A stretch of DNA of 64,000 nt from assembly GCA_030123525.1 (NCBI GenBank), contig CP126125.1:2604001-2668000 (forward strand). The letters are read 5' to 3'. The translations under genes were made by a program, and so were the position numbers. Source of the DNA: ELB16-189 sp018266435 (lineage in GTDB: Bacteria > Bacteroidota > Bacteroidia > Cytophagales > Cyclobacteriaceae). Of this stretch, positions 42,744 to 52,471 are shown piece after piece. The notes beneath the pieces are model-generated. The model did not search any database. It was not told the origin of the DNA and saw only the letters and a list, made by a program, of their open reading frames with translations. Position 1 is the stretch's first letter, and each line of letters begins with the position of its first letter.

Positions 42744-44831
42744 ATGAGATACATAGTCAGTTATTTTCTTTTGATCAGCACCGGCTTGTTTGCACAGAAC
42801 CTCACCGGTTTTTCTGAAACCGCATCCGCGAAGCAAAAACAAACGGAGTCATTTTTTTTGAAACTGCAGGAAAGCGAGCGGTATAAAAACCACTTGAAGA
42901 ACATAACAAAGGAACCACACATCTCTACCTCAAAAGCCAACGAGCGGGTGCGCGACTACATAGCCGATGTAATGCGCAAAGCCGGCTTGCAAGTGGAGAT
43001 ATTTCCCTACGATATTTATCTTCCGGTTATGCCGGGCTCTGCTTCGGCTGAACTTGTCGAGCCCATTCGTATTCTGCTTAACAACAAAGAATACATTCAC
43101 AAAGAAGATCCCTATTCGGCTGATCCTAACTTATATTTTGGCTATAACGCATACACCGGCTCGGGAGATGTAACAGCCGAGGTGGTTTATGCCAACTTTG
43201 GACGCAAAGAAGATTTTGAAAAATTACAGACACTCGGTATCTCCGTTAAAGGCAAAGTTGTTATCGCCCGTTATGGCGGTAACTTCCGCGGGTATAAAGC
43301 AAAATATGCCGAGGCAGCAGGCGCAGCAGCCCTCATCATTTTTACTGACCCAGGTGACAGCGGCTATGCCAAGGGGCTGGTTTATCCTGAAGGACCGATG
43401 TACAACGAAAGTGATATTCAGCGCGGCTCCCTGCTTACCCTTGATTGGACGGGTGATCCGCTAACACCCTTTGAGCCTGCATTGCCCCTTGATGGAAAAA
43501 AGAAAATAGTGCGCAAAAAGCCTGAAGAAGTTGCCGGTATGCACAATATTCCAGTGTTGCCGTTGCCGTATGGATCAGCCAAAGAAATAATAGCCCGAAT
43601 GACGGGCAAGCCCGTGCCGGCCGGATGGCAGGGAGGGTTGCCCTGCACCTATCGCCTGGAAGGTGGTGCTGATTTGAAAGTACGTGTGAATGTTCAGCAA
43701 AAAAGGGAGATTCAACGCGTGTATGATGTAGTAGGCACACTTGTCGGTTCAGAATTTCCTAACGAGTGGGTCATGGCCGGCTCGCATTATGATGCCTGGG
43801 GCTTTGGTGCAACTGATCCAAACAGTGGCACGGCCATGTTGTTGGCGTTGAGTGAATCACTGGGCAAATTAAAACAGGCAGGTTACGCCCCTAAGCGCAC
43901 CATCAAGATAATGCACTGGGATGCCGAAGAGCAAGGTGTGATTGGCTCTACGGAATGGGTTGAACATTTTCGCGATGAACTCGAGGCCAAAGGAGTAGCC
44001 TACATCAATGCTGACGGAGCGGTATCTGGTAAAAATTTTGGGGCATCATCAAGTCCATCTTTAAAAGGCTTGTTCATTGAGTCAACCAAAGTTATTCCTT
44101 ACCCCGACTCATCGAAGTCGGTATACGATCATTGGTTGGGCAATCGTGGATTAAAAGAACCTCGTCTGGGTAATTTAGGCGGAGGCTCCGATCACATTGC
44201 GTTTTATACGCACATTGGTATTCCATCGGGCGGAGCAGGCACCGGTGGCCCCACGATTTATCACTCCAACCACGATAGTTTTTCTTTTTACGAACACTTT
44301 GCCGATCCTACTTTTAAGATGGGCCCTCTGGTGGAACAAGTATTTGGTGTGATGGCTTTGCGCCTGGCCAATGCAGAAGTGATCCCCTACAATGTAGCAC
44401 GTTACGGGATCGATTTACATACTCACCTGGAAGGGTTGCAAAAACTGACGAAAGCGTATGATAAAACTGCAACACCTTTTTCTTTTGATGCCTTGCTCAA
44501 AGCAGCAGATGAGTTGAAGCAAGCAGGCGAAGAAGCCGAGGCAGCATTGAAGACAGCCAAGGAATCAAACAGAAAAGAAATCAATGCCGAACTTCTTGGC
44601 CTTGAACGTGTATGGATCGATAAGCAGGGAATGCCCTATGGAAATTGGTACCGGTCGCTGTATGCGTCACCTGATCCTTACAGTGGCTATGCTTCATGGA
44701 TGCTTCCGGCATTTCAGTATGAGGCAGCTAACCGATCAACCACAAACCTAAAAATGTGGGAAAGTAAATACTTGTCTGCGATCAGTAAACTGAAATCTAA
44801 ACTGGAAGCCATCACAAAATTAGCAAAGTGA
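42744..44831 (+). CDS. secreted M28 family metallopeptidase (glutamate carboxypeptidase II-like)
   Basis: The 695-residue protein has a signal peptide (VSYFLLISTGLFAQ), a protease-associated domain at about 115-215, an M28 zinc peptidase domain at about 330-560 and a C-terminal transferrin-receptor-like dimerisation domain. Zinc ligands and catalytic residues appear in MAGSHYDAWGFGATDPNSG, HWDAEEQGVIGSTEW, NADGAVSG and YHSNHDSF. Such enzymes release C-terminal glutamate or other residues from small peptides. It starts a + strand group of secreted hydrolases. Confidence 0.93.
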   Translation: MRYIVSYFLLISTGLFAQNLTGFSETASAKQKQTESFFLKLQESERYKNHLKNITKEPHISTSKANERVRDYIADVMRKAGLQVEIFPYDIYLPVMPGSASAELVEPIRILLNNKEYIHKEDPYSADPNLYFGYNAYTGSGDVTAEVVYANFGRKEDFEKLQTLGISVKGKVVIARYGGNFRGYKAKYAEAAGAAALIIFTDPGDSGYAKGLVYPEGPMYNESDIQRGSLLTLDWTGDPLTPFEPALPLDGKKKIVRKKPEEVAGMHNIPVLPLPYGSAKEIIARMTGKPVPAGWQGGLPCTYRLEGGADLKVRVNVQQKREIQRVYDVVGTLVGSEFPNEWVMAGSHYDAWGFGATDPNSGTAMLLALSESLGKLKQAGYAPKRTIKIMHWDAEEQGVIGSTEWVEHFRDELEAKGVAYINADGAVSGKNFGASSSPSLKGLFIESTKVIPYPDSSKSVYDHWLGNRGLKEPRLGNLGGGSDHIAFYTHIGIPSGGAGTGGPTIYHSNHDSFSFYEHFADPTFKMGPLVEQVFGVMALRLANAEVIPYNVARYGIDLHTHLEGLQKLTKAYDKTATPFSFDALLKAADELKQAGEEAEAALKTAKESNRKEINAELLGLERVWIDKQGMPYGNWYRSLYASPDPYSGYASWMLPAFQYEAANRSTTNLKMWESKYLSAISKLKSKLEAITKLAK

Positions 44832-44882
44832 GAAATGGGTAAAAGTTTGTAATGACTACAGTAACCAATAGCAACTGATCAT

Positions 44883-46100
44883 TTGAATGATATAAAAAAA
44901 ATATTGACCGGGTTATGCATAGTTGCTGGTTGTTTAAAACTGCAGGCACAAAAAAAAGCCATCTTCATCATTGCTGATGGAATTCCGGCCGATGTCATTG
45001 AAAAAGTGAATAAGCCTAACCTTGATTCAATACTCAATGAAGGCGGTTATGCGCGGGCGTATGTGGGAGGGTTGAAAAATGGATATTCACAATCGCCCAC
45101 TATTTCTGCCGTGGGGTATAATCACGTGCTCACGGGCGTGTGGTCTAATAAACACAATGTATGGGGCAATGACATCAGCGCTCCGAACTATTTTTATCCC
45201 ACCATCTTCAGGCTACTTAAGCAACAACGGCCGCAGGCCACAACGGCTATTTTTTCCACTTGGACTGATAACCGTACAAAATTGGTGGGCGAAGGAATAC
45301 CGGCAGCCGGAAACCTGAAAATGGATTTTGCTTTTGATGGCTATGAACGGGATACGCTCACGTTTCCATCTAAAGATCCCTTGCGCATCAGCCGCATAGA
45401 TGATGTAGTAACGAATGAAGCTGCGCGCACCATTCGCGAAAAAGCTCCCGACCTTTCCTGGGTGTATCTTGAATATACGGATGACATGGGGCACAAGTAT
45501 GGCGACAGCAAAGAATTTCACGATGCCATCCGCAAAACGGATGAGCAAATCGGAAAAATATGGAGAGCTGTAAAATTTCGTGAGCACCACTACCATGAGC
45601 AGTGGATGATGGTTATCACCACCGACCACGGTCGCAAAGACCCCGATGGAAAAGGCCATGGAGGGCAAACCGATCGTGAACGGACAACCTGGATGATAAC
45701 CAATGCACATCACCGAAATGCACGCTTTACGCAAGGACTTGCAGCTGTTGATATAGCCCCTTCATTAGCTCGGTTTCTCGAGCTGCAAATACCTGAATCA
45801 ATTTTATTTGAATGGGATGGGGTGCCATTCATAGGCACTCTGTTTGTGACTGACTTGCGAGCCAACATTCATGGTAAAGAAATTGACTTATCGTGGAATA
45901 GTTTTGCAGAAGAGCCACTGGAAATTTATCTGGCTACAACTAATCATTTTAAAAACGGGAAGCCCGATCACTACCAACGCATCGGCACCGTTGCTTCTTC
46001 AGCCCAACGATTTACGATTTCTTCCATTCCGCCTTCCGATTTTTATAAAATCGTACTGAAAGGAAAAGGCCATGCAGAAAACGTTTGGGTCAAACATTAA
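44883..46100 (+). CDS. secreted alkaline-phosphatase-superfamily nucleotide pyrophosphatase/phosphodiesterase
   Basis: The 405-residue protein has a signal peptide (ILTGLCIVAGCLKLQAQ) and an NPP-type domain: metal aspartate in IFIIADGIP, nucleophile region YSQSPTISAVGYNHVLTG, EYTDDMGHKYGD and TDHGRKDPDGKGHGGQTD. It likely cleaves phosphodiester or pyrophosphate bonds in the periplasm; substrate unknown. Translation starts at TTG 44883, since no in-frame ATG precedes the signal peptide. It lies 51 bases after the M28 gene. Confidence 0.9.
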   Translation: MNDIKKILTGLCIVAGCLKLQAQKKAIFIIADGIPADVIEKVNKPNLDSILNEGGYARAYVGGLKNGYSQSPTISAVGYNHVLTGVWSNKHNVWGNDISAPNYFYPTIFRLLKQQRPQATTAIFSTWTDNRTKLVGEGIPAAGNLKMDFAFDGYERDTLTFPSKDPLRISRIDDVVTNEAARTIREKAPDLSWVYLEYTDDMGHKYGDSKEFHDAIRKTDEQIGKIWRAVKFREHHYHEQWMMVITTDHGRKDPDGKGHGGQTDRERTTWMITNAHHRNARFTQGLAAVDIAPSLARFLELQIPESILFEWDGVPFIGTLFVTDLRANIHGKEIDLSWNSFAEEPLEIYLATTNHFKNGKPDHYQRIGTVASSAQRFTISSIPPSDFYKIVLKGKGHAENVWVKH

Positions 46101-46246
46101 CCGGCCGGATTGGCGACTCATTTGATTCAACAAAAACAAAGTTTTTTACCTGACGTATAAAAACACGGAGTCAATAGGTGAAATAAACCTGAGGTTGCAC
46201 GTATGTATGCACAGTATTACTTTAGTTCCACTTTTAACCGATAGCC

Positions 46247-46879
46247 ATGCCCGCACGTAACTGGAAAAAAGAAATTCAACCCCTGATTAAAAAATACAAA
46301 GGCAAAAAACATCCGTTGGAGTATGCTAATTTTTATGAGCTGATGGTAGCCGTTGTTCTTTCTGCACAAGACTCTGACCGGCACATCAATCAACTGACTC
46401 CAGCATTTTTTGCAGCCTTGCCTGATATGAAAGCGCTGGCTAAGGCCGATATTGAAACCTTGCACAACTTGATTGGCAGTGTGCGCAACTTTGGTAATAA
46501 AACAAAATGGTTGATGGCCATTGCAGCTCACGTGAAAGACAACAATAATATTCCCACAACTATGGAAAACCTGACCGCCCTTCCGGGCATCGGGCGAAAA
46601 TCGGCCAGCGTGATTTTGCGCGAGATGGGCAAGCCGGCCGAAGGAATCATTGTTGATCTGCATGTAGTGCGCGTGGCACCCAGACTCGGCCTGGCCCGAG
46701 GAACCGACCCTAAAAAACTGGAAAAGCAATTGATGGAATCCATTGACCCCAAAGATTGGGGTGAAGTGGGTATGGCTATTTCATTTTTAGGCAGGGAGAT
46801 ATGCCGCCCTACTAATCCAATGTGTGGTGAATGTGTGATGAACCGTGTGTGCGAATACCATTTGAATGTGATAAAATGA
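46247..46879 (+). CDS. nth: endonuclease III
   Basis: The 210-residue protein is a DNA glycosylase/AP lyase of base excision repair. It has the helix-hairpin-helix LPGIGRKSASVILREMG at about 110-126 with the catalytic lysine, the catalytic aspartate in IIVDLHVVRVAPRLG at about 140, and the iron-sulphur loop CRPTNPMCGECVMNRVC (spacing C-6-C-2-C-5-C). All catalytic residues are present. Its stop overlaps the next gene in ATGA. Confidence 0.94.
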   Translation: MPARNWKKEIQPLIKKYKGKKHPLEYANFYELMVAVVLSAQDSDRHINQLTPAFFAALPDMKALAKADIETLHNLIGSVRNFGNKTKWLMAIAAHVKDNNNIPTTMENLTALPGIGRKSASVILREMGKPAEGIIVDLHVVRVAPRLGLARGTDPKKLEKQLMESIDPKDWGEVGMAISFLGREICRPTNPMCGECVMNRVCEYHLNVIK

Positions 46880-48141
46880 AACACTACAAAAAAATTGCCA
46901 CAGGTATTCTGCTACTTTTAACCAGTGTTGGTGTTTGGGCACAAGAACTGCAACGATTATACACCGATGCAATGGCGGCCTACAAAACCAAAGATTACCA
47001 CACGTTCTATTCAAAAATCAAAGAAGCCGATAATATCTACCCTAACCATCAAGGAATTTTATACCAGCTGGGTATAGCTTCGGCATTGACCGGCAAAAAA
47101 GCAGAGGCTATTCAATACCTGAAACAGGCCATACTAATCGATGCTGACTTAAGACTACAAGGTATTGCCGACTTTAAGTCAATAAAAGATTCAAAAGAAT
47201 TCAGCGATTTGTTAGCACTTCAGAGAGAATGGCAAAGCCGCGTAATTCACTCACAAAAATTTTTCAGTCTTCAAGATCGTACCATCCATCCGGAGCCGAT
47301 TGAGTACGACAGTAAGAATAACGTATTTTATCTAGGCAGCATTCACCAACGAAAAGTAGTGAAGATAACCCCTGAAAGAAAGACAACTGATTTTTGTAAA
47401 AGTGCTTTTGAAGGCATGACCAGCGTAATGGGTATCAAAATAGATCATAAGAAAAACGTGCTCTGGGTATGTTCTTCTCCATTGCAAGAGATGACGGGGT
47501 ATGACTCCCTGGCCAAGGCAATGGTTTTTAAATTTGATCTGACCAGCGGCCAGTTGTTGCATAAATTTGTATCAACAAAAAAAGGAGTGTATGGCGACCT
47601 CATCCTCGATAGGAATGGAAAAGTATATTTGTCCGACAGCGAAACCAATGAACTGACGGTAGTCAACGAGAAGACGAGCGACATTGAACCCTTCTACTCA
47701 GGCACTGAATTTAGAAGCTTGCAGGGAATAACTTTTTCAGATGATGAAAAATACCTGTACATGGCAGATTATGCAAAAGGTATTTTCAGGTTAGAAATGA
47801 AAACTAAAAAAGTAATCAGTGTATCAACTCAAAAAGATGTATCGCTCAAAGGAATTGACGGGCTGTATTTTTACAATCACTCGCTGGTAGCCATTCAAAA
47901 CGGAGTGGTGCCTGCCCGTGTTACGAGGTACTATTTAAGCAAAGACAATAGTTCGGTTATCAATTTTGAAATCATTGACCGCAACCATCCCGATTACGGA
48001 GATCCTACACTGGGTGTATTGAATGAAAATGCATTTTACTACATCGCCAACAGCCCGTGGAGTGAATACGATGCGCAGCACCACCTCAAGCCGGTCGATC
48101 AGTTAAAGGATGTAGTTGTGCTGAAGGCTGAATTAAATTAG
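46876..48141 (+). CDS. exported TPR and beta-propeller (SMP-30/NHL-like) protein
   Basis: The 421-residue protein has a signal peptide (IATGILLLLTSVGVWAQ), a short TPR region (20-110; QLGIASALTGKKAEAIQYLKQA) and a six-bladed propeller-like domain (120-415) with segments such as VYLSDSETNELTVV and YLYMADYAKGIFRLE of SMP-30/gluconolactonase and NHL type. It overlaps the nth stop by 4 bases. Function is unknown; ligand binding or lactonase-like activity are options. ATG 46876 is preferred to an upstream start at 46831 lying inside nth. Confidence 0.82.
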   Translation: MKHYKKIATGILLLLTSVGVWAQELQRLYTDAMAAYKTKDYHTFYSKIKEADNIYPNHQGILYQLGIASALTGKKAEAIQYLKQAILIDADLRLQGIADFKSIKDSKEFSDLLALQREWQSRVIHSQKFFSLQDRTIHPEPIEYDSKNNVFYLGSIHQRKVVKITPERKTTDFCKSAFEGMTSVMGIKIDHKKNVLWVCSSPLQEMTGYDSLAKAMVFKFDLTSGQLLHKFVSTKKGVYGDLILDRNGKVYLSDSETNELTVVNEKTSDIEPFYSGTEFRSLQGITFSDDEKYLYMADYAKGIFRLEMKTKKVISVSTQKDVSLKGIDGLYFYNHSLVAIQNGVVPARVTRYYLSKDNSSVINFEIIDRNHPDYGDPTLGVLNENAFYYIANSPWSEYDAQHHLKPVDQLKDVVVLKAELN

Positions 48142-48238
48142 TAAGTAGCAGGATCATTCAAATACTCTTATATCCTCTCATCAAATTTTCCTTTTTGAGT
48201 AACGGATATTCATTTCTTTGCAAATAAAAATAATTGTT

Positions 48239-51034
48239 ATGACCCGTTTAATTCTTTTTCTTCTGGCAATTTCGGTTAGTGTCATCTCCTTTGGCCAAAC
48301 CATTCCTACACCTAAAGAACATTTTGGGTTCAACATAGGTGATGACTACATGCTGGCCACCTACACACAAACTGAAGCGTATTTTAAAAAATTAGCTGCC
48401 TCAGACCGTGTAAAACTAGTTGACATTGGGTTGACGGAAGAGGGAAGGCATCAGTACCAACTCATTGTTACTTCACCTGAGAACCACAAAAAGCTAGATC
48501 GCTACAAAGAGATTTCAGTGAAGATGGCGCGTGCTGAGGGCGTTACCGAAGAACAGGCCCGCGCTTTGTCAGCCGAAGGCAAGGCAATTGTATGGATTGA
48601 CGGAGGACTACACGCCACCGAAGTAGTGGGCACTCACCAACTCATCGAAACACTCTACCAGATTGTTAGCCGAACGGATGCCGAGACCATGCGCATTCTT
48701 GATAAAGTGGTGATCTTATTTACGCATGCCAATCCGGATGGGCAAGAGTTGGTTTCCAATTGGTACATGCGCGAACCGAAAATAGAAAAAAGAACACTGG
48801 ATTTTCTTCCACGCTTGTATCAAAAGTACATTGGTCACGATAATAACCGTGATTTTTTTATCATGAACATGAAGGAAACTCAAAACATGGGCAGGCAATT
48901 ATTTATTGAGTGGATTCCACAGATCATGTACAATCATCACCAGGCCGGGCCGGCCGGATCAGTATTGGCCGGGCCTCCGTACCGCGATCCGTTTAATTAT
49001 GTGTTTGATCCTCTGATGATCACAGGCATTGATGCCGTAGGTGCGGCTATGGTGAATCGGCTGAATGCAGAAAACAAACCCGGCTACACACGGTTGGGAG
49101 GTTCTGTATTTTCTACTTGGTATAATGGCGGGCTGAGAACTACCACACATTTTCACAACATGATCGGCTTACTTACTGAAATAGTAGGAGGGCCCACACC
49201 GAGTGAAATCCCCGTGGTTCCCTCACGCCTCATTCCCAACAACAACACACCTTACCCGGTACCCCCTCAAAAATGGAAATTCCGTCAATCCATTGATTAT
49301 TCGGTTTCACTAAACTATGCCGTGCTGGATTATGCAGCCCGTAACAGCGACCAACTGCTTTATAATATTTACCGGATGGGAAGAAATTCTATTGAGCGTG
49401 GCAGTATGGATTACTGGACACCGTACCCTGATAAAATTGAAGCAATCAGTACCGCATTTAAAAACCGACCCAAGAAAAAGGATGCACCGGCTCAAGATGT
49501 ATTCGGGTTTACCGCACCAGGCATACCCATGAAATACTACGACAGTATTTTTCGTGTACCCTCACACCGCGATGCACGCGGATACATTATTCCGTCTGAT
49601 CAGCCCGATTTTGCCACGGCTGTAAAATTTGTCAATGCCCTGATCAAAACCGGAATCAGGATAGAAAAAGCTAAAACTGATTTTGTAGTGAATAAGAAAA
49701 AATACCCCGCTGGCTCCTACATTGTAAAGAACAACCAAGCATTTCGTCCGCATGTATTGGATATGTTCGAGCCGCAAGACCACCCGAATGATTTTCAATA
49801 CCCGGGCGGGCCACCTGTGCGGCCTTATGATGCGGCCGGCTGGACACTGGCCTTTCAAATGGGTGTGAAGTTTGATCGCTTGATTGAAAATTTTGATGGC
49901 CCTTTTGACCAGCTTCCTTACGGGGAGTTGCAACATCCACAAGGTAAGACGGAGGGCACAGCAACTGCCGGCTACATCATTAATGCTAAAGCTAATAATG
50001 CGTTCACATTAGTAAATGACCTCTTGAAAGAAGGCCAGGAAGTATATCGTTTACCCGATGGGTTGGCCGGAAACCACAATGTGCCGGCAGGAAGTTTTTA
50101 TGTTCCGTCAAAATCAAAGGCTAAATCAATTTTGGAAAAAGACGTAAACAATCTGGGCTTAACCATAACCGGAGTTACTAAAACACCTACTGATGCCCTA
50201 GCTAAAGTATCTGCCCCGCGCATTGCACTGTGGGATTCGTATGGTGGGTCTATGCCTTCCGGATGGATACGCTGGCTGATGGAACAATATCATTTTCAGG
50301 CTGATATTATTTATCCAAAAGATATTGACACTGGAGATTTAAAAAAGAAATACGATGTGATTGTATTTGTAACGCGAGCCATACCCAAAGCAGGAAAAGA
50401 AACTACCGATGAGTGGGGATTTTTTAGAAAAGAGCCGAAGGAGGAAGCAATTCCGGTCGAGTTTCATCATAAGATGGGAAAAATAACCCCTGAAAAATCC
50501 ATCCCTCAGTTGAAAGCATTTTTAGAGGCAGGCGGAAAAATTATAACCATAGGCACAAGCGCAAACCTGGCTTACCACCTGAGGCTCCCTGTTAAAGATG
50601 CGCTGACAGAAGTTTACCAGGGTAGCGAGCGCACCTTGCCCAATGATAAGTATTATGTGCCCGGTAGTTTGTTGCGGGTAAAGTTAGATTCAACCCAAAC
50701 AGCTACGTGGGGCTTGGCCAATGAAACCGATGTGTATTTTGAAAATAGCCCGGTATTTAAGTTAGCTCCCGAGGCTATAGCGCAGGGTAAAGTTACACCA
50801 CTGGCCTGGTTTGGTGATGAAAACCCGCTCCGTAGCGGCTGGGCATGGGGTGCAAATTATTTAAAAGGAGGAGTGGTGGCATTTGAAGCTCCGGTGGGTA
50901 AAGGAAAATTATATTCGTTCAGTCCCGAGATCACATTCAGAGCACAGGCACATGGTACGTTTAAAATGTTATTCAACCAACTGTACTTTGTTGATGAAGT
51001 GCCGAAAAAAGTGAAACTCGATCAGAAGAGGTAA
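48239..51034 (+). CDS. secreted M14 family zinc carboxypeptidase
   Basis: The 931-residue protein has a signal peptide (LFLLAISVSVISFGQ) and an M14 peptidase domain at about 30-380 with the zinc motif GGLHATEVVG, a THANPDGQE segment, the third ligand in MYNHHQAGPA, and the catalytic glutamate region LLTEIVGG. About 500 C-terminal residues are a separate beta/alpha region with a ThuA/GATase-like stretch (ITPEKSIPQLKAFLEAGG). It probably digests peptides outside the cytoplasm. ATG 48239 is chosen over 48218 because it begins the signal peptide. Confidence 0.91.
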   Translation: MTRLILFLLAISVSVISFGQTIPTPKEHFGFNIGDDYMLATYTQTEAYFKKLAASDRVKLVDIGLTEEGRHQYQLIVTSPENHKKLDRYKEISVKMARAEGVTEEQARALSAEGKAIVWIDGGLHATEVVGTHQLIETLYQIVSRTDAETMRILDKVVILFTHANPDGQELVSNWYMREPKIEKRTLDFLPRLYQKYIGHDNNRDFFIMNMKETQNMGRQLFIEWIPQIMYNHHQAGPAGSVLAGPPYRDPFNYVFDPLMITGIDAVGAAMVNRLNAENKPGYTRLGGSVFSTWYNGGLRTTTHFHNMIGLLTEIVGGPTPSEIPVVPSRLIPNNNTPYPVPPQKWKFRQSIDYSVSLNYAVLDYAARNSDQLLYNIYRMGRNSIERGSMDYWTPYPDKIEAISTAFKNRPKKKDAPAQDVFGFTAPGIPMKYYDSIFRVPSHRDARGYIIPSDQPDFATAVKFVNALIKTGIRIEKAKTDFVVNKKKYPAGSYIVKNNQAFRPHVLDMFEPQDHPNDFQYPGGPPVRPYDAAGWTLAFQMGVKFDRLIENFDGPFDQLPYGELQHPQGKTEGTATAGYIINAKANNAFTLVNDLLKEGQEVYRLPDGLAGNHNVPAGSFYVPSKSKAKSILEKDVNNLGLTITGVTKTPTDALAKVSAPRIALWDSYGGSMPSGWIRWLMEQYHFQADIIYPKDIDTGDLKKKYDVIVFVTRAIPKAGKETTDEWGFFRKEPKEEAIPVEFHHKMGKITPEKSIPQLKAFLEAGGKIITIGTSANLAYHLRLPVKDALTEVYQGSERTLPNDKYYVPGSLLRVKLDSTQTATWGLANETDVYFENSPVFKLAPEAIAQGKVTPLAWFGDENPLRSGWAWGANYLKGGVVAFEAPVGKGKLYSFSPEITFRAQAHGTFKMLFNQLYFVDEVPKKVKLDQKR

Positions 51035-51445
51035 TTTGTTAAATAAGCACGTTGCGTGAGATATTCAAAATCGTCTCTTACAGAGGATGATTATGTCTCG
51101 ATTGGCTGAATGCGACCGGAGCAAGACTCAATAGTTTTACTGCTTTGGAGTGTTAATGCTACTTGACTCACGGTTGATCCGGAAATTAATCGAATAAAAA
51201 AAAGCAAAATTTTCTACGTCAGGCATCTCAGGACTTCCGGGTAAATACAATACTGATATGGAGCAATGACGCCAAGAATTGAACGGCCAAGTGAAAAAGA
51301 GTTAGATGCTGAGCGACATACTCTGGCAACAATATATTTGTATCAAACGGGTGACTTGCTAAATGGAAATGTAGCACAACTGATTTCGCTAAGTTTCTAA
51401 ACTCTCCCCAATTTTCCCGATATTTCGGAATTGTTCATTTGGCAA
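51035..51445. other. 411-base intergenic region
   Basis: Nothing firm is seen here. A 44-codon ATG frame occurs at 51266-51400. The first 200 bases carry no readable frame, no terminator and no tRNA. It may hold remnants of deleted DNA. Confidence 0.5.
51266..51400 (+). CDS. possible 44-residue ORF
   Basis: A frame from ATG 51266 reads MTPRIERPSEKELDAERHT and continues to TAA at 51398. It is charged, then has LATIYLYQTGDLLNGNVAQ. No family is recognised. It ends 45 bases before the ACMSD-like gene and could be a gene remnant. Confidence 0.25.
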   Translation: MTPRIERPSEKELDAERHTLATIYLYQTGDLLNGNVAQLISLSF

Positions 51446-52471
51446 ATGCTGAAAATCGACAGCCATACGCACACACTTCCTAAGAAAATGCCCAACTGGA
51501 GCGAAAAATTTGGCTATGGCGATTTTATTTATCTGCAACACCACAAAAAAGGAGCCGCCAAAATGATGCGTGGCAACCAGTTCTTTCGCGAGATACAAGA
51601 GAACACATGGAACGCTGAGTTGCGTATAAAAGAATATGAAAAATTCAACACACAAGTACAGGTGGTATGCACCATTCCGGTTATGTTTTCATATTGGGCC
51701 AAACCGCTCGATTGTCTTTCACTCTCTCAGTTTTTGAATGACCATATTGCCAAGTTGGTGGCCAAGTATCCAAGAAATTATGTAGGCCTCGGCACGGTGC
51801 CCATGCAAGATGCAGAGTTGGCGGTAAAAGAATTGGAGCGTATAAAAAAGACCGGCTTGCGAGGCATACAGATTGGCTCAAACATCAATGATGAAAATTT
51901 AAACGAAGAAAAATTCATGCCTATTTTTCAGGCATGCGAAAAATTGAGCTTGGCTGTGATGGTGCATCCGTGGAATATGATGGGGCAACAAAAAATGCAG
52001 CGCTACTGGCTGCCGTGGCTGGTAGGTATGCCCGCTGAAACTTCGCGCGCTATCTGCTCAATGATCTTTGGTGGTGTGTTTGAGCGATTTCCTAAACTAC
52101 GGGTAATGTTTGCTCATGCCGGGGGATCTTTTCTGCCCACCATCGGCAGAATTGCACATGGGTTTGCCTGCCGGCCCGACTTGGTAGCCATTGACAATAA
52201 CGTTGATCCAAGGAACTATTTAGGAAAATTTTGGGTGGATAGCGTTACACATGACCCGATGATGCTAGAGTATGTGCTCAAACTACAAGGATCCAGGCGG
52301 GTGATGCTCGGCTCGGATTACCCCTTTCCATTGGGCGATTTAGAAATTGGAAAATTTATTGAAGAGATGAGCCTTTCAAAAAAAGTAAAAGAAGATATTT
52401 TTTTTCGCTCGGTACTGGAGTGGCTCGATATTGATGAAAAAAAAATTATTAGTCAAAAGAAAAAAAGATGA
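51446..52471 (+). CDS. amidohydrolase family protein, ACMSD-like decarboxylase
   Basis: The 341-residue protein is an amidohydrolase-superfamily member close to 2-amino-3-carboxymuconate-6-semialdehyde decarboxylase of the kynurenine pathway. Metal and substrate motifs are IDSHTHTLP at the N-terminus, MVHPWNMMG at about 175, FAHAGGSFLPT at about 225 and the aspartate in LGSDYPFPLGD near 290. ATG 51446 gives the usual ACMSD N-terminus. No other kynurenine genes are in the window. It overlaps the next gene by 4 bases. Confidence 0.9.
   Translation: MLKIDSHTHTLPKKMPNWSEKFGYGDFIYLQHHKKGAAKMMRGNQFFREIQENTWNAELRIKEYEKFNTQVQVVCTIPVMFSYWAKPLDCLSLSQFLNDHIAKLVAKYPRNYVGLGTVPMQDAELAVKELERIKKTGLRGIQIGSNINDENLNEEKFMPIFQACEKLSLAVMVHPWNMMGQQKMQRYWLPWLVGMPAETSRAICSMIFGGVFERFPKLRVMFAHAGGSFLPTIGRIAHGFACRPDLVAIDNNVDPRNYLGKFWVDSVTHDPMMLEYVLKLQGSRRVMLGSDYPFPLGDLEIGKFIEEMSLSKKVKEDIFFRSVLEWLDIDEKKIISQKKKR

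Noticed and set aside
45213..45734. 173-codon open frame on the - strand
   Set aside because: It is antisense to the phosphodiesterase gene, which has the metal motifs of its family.
46217..46729. 170-codon open frame on the - strand
   Set aside because: It is antisense to nth, which has all catalytic and iron-sulphur motifs.
49562..49942. 126-codon open frame on the - strand
   Set aside because: It is antisense to the M14 carboxypeptidase gene, whose frame has a clear domain and signal peptide.
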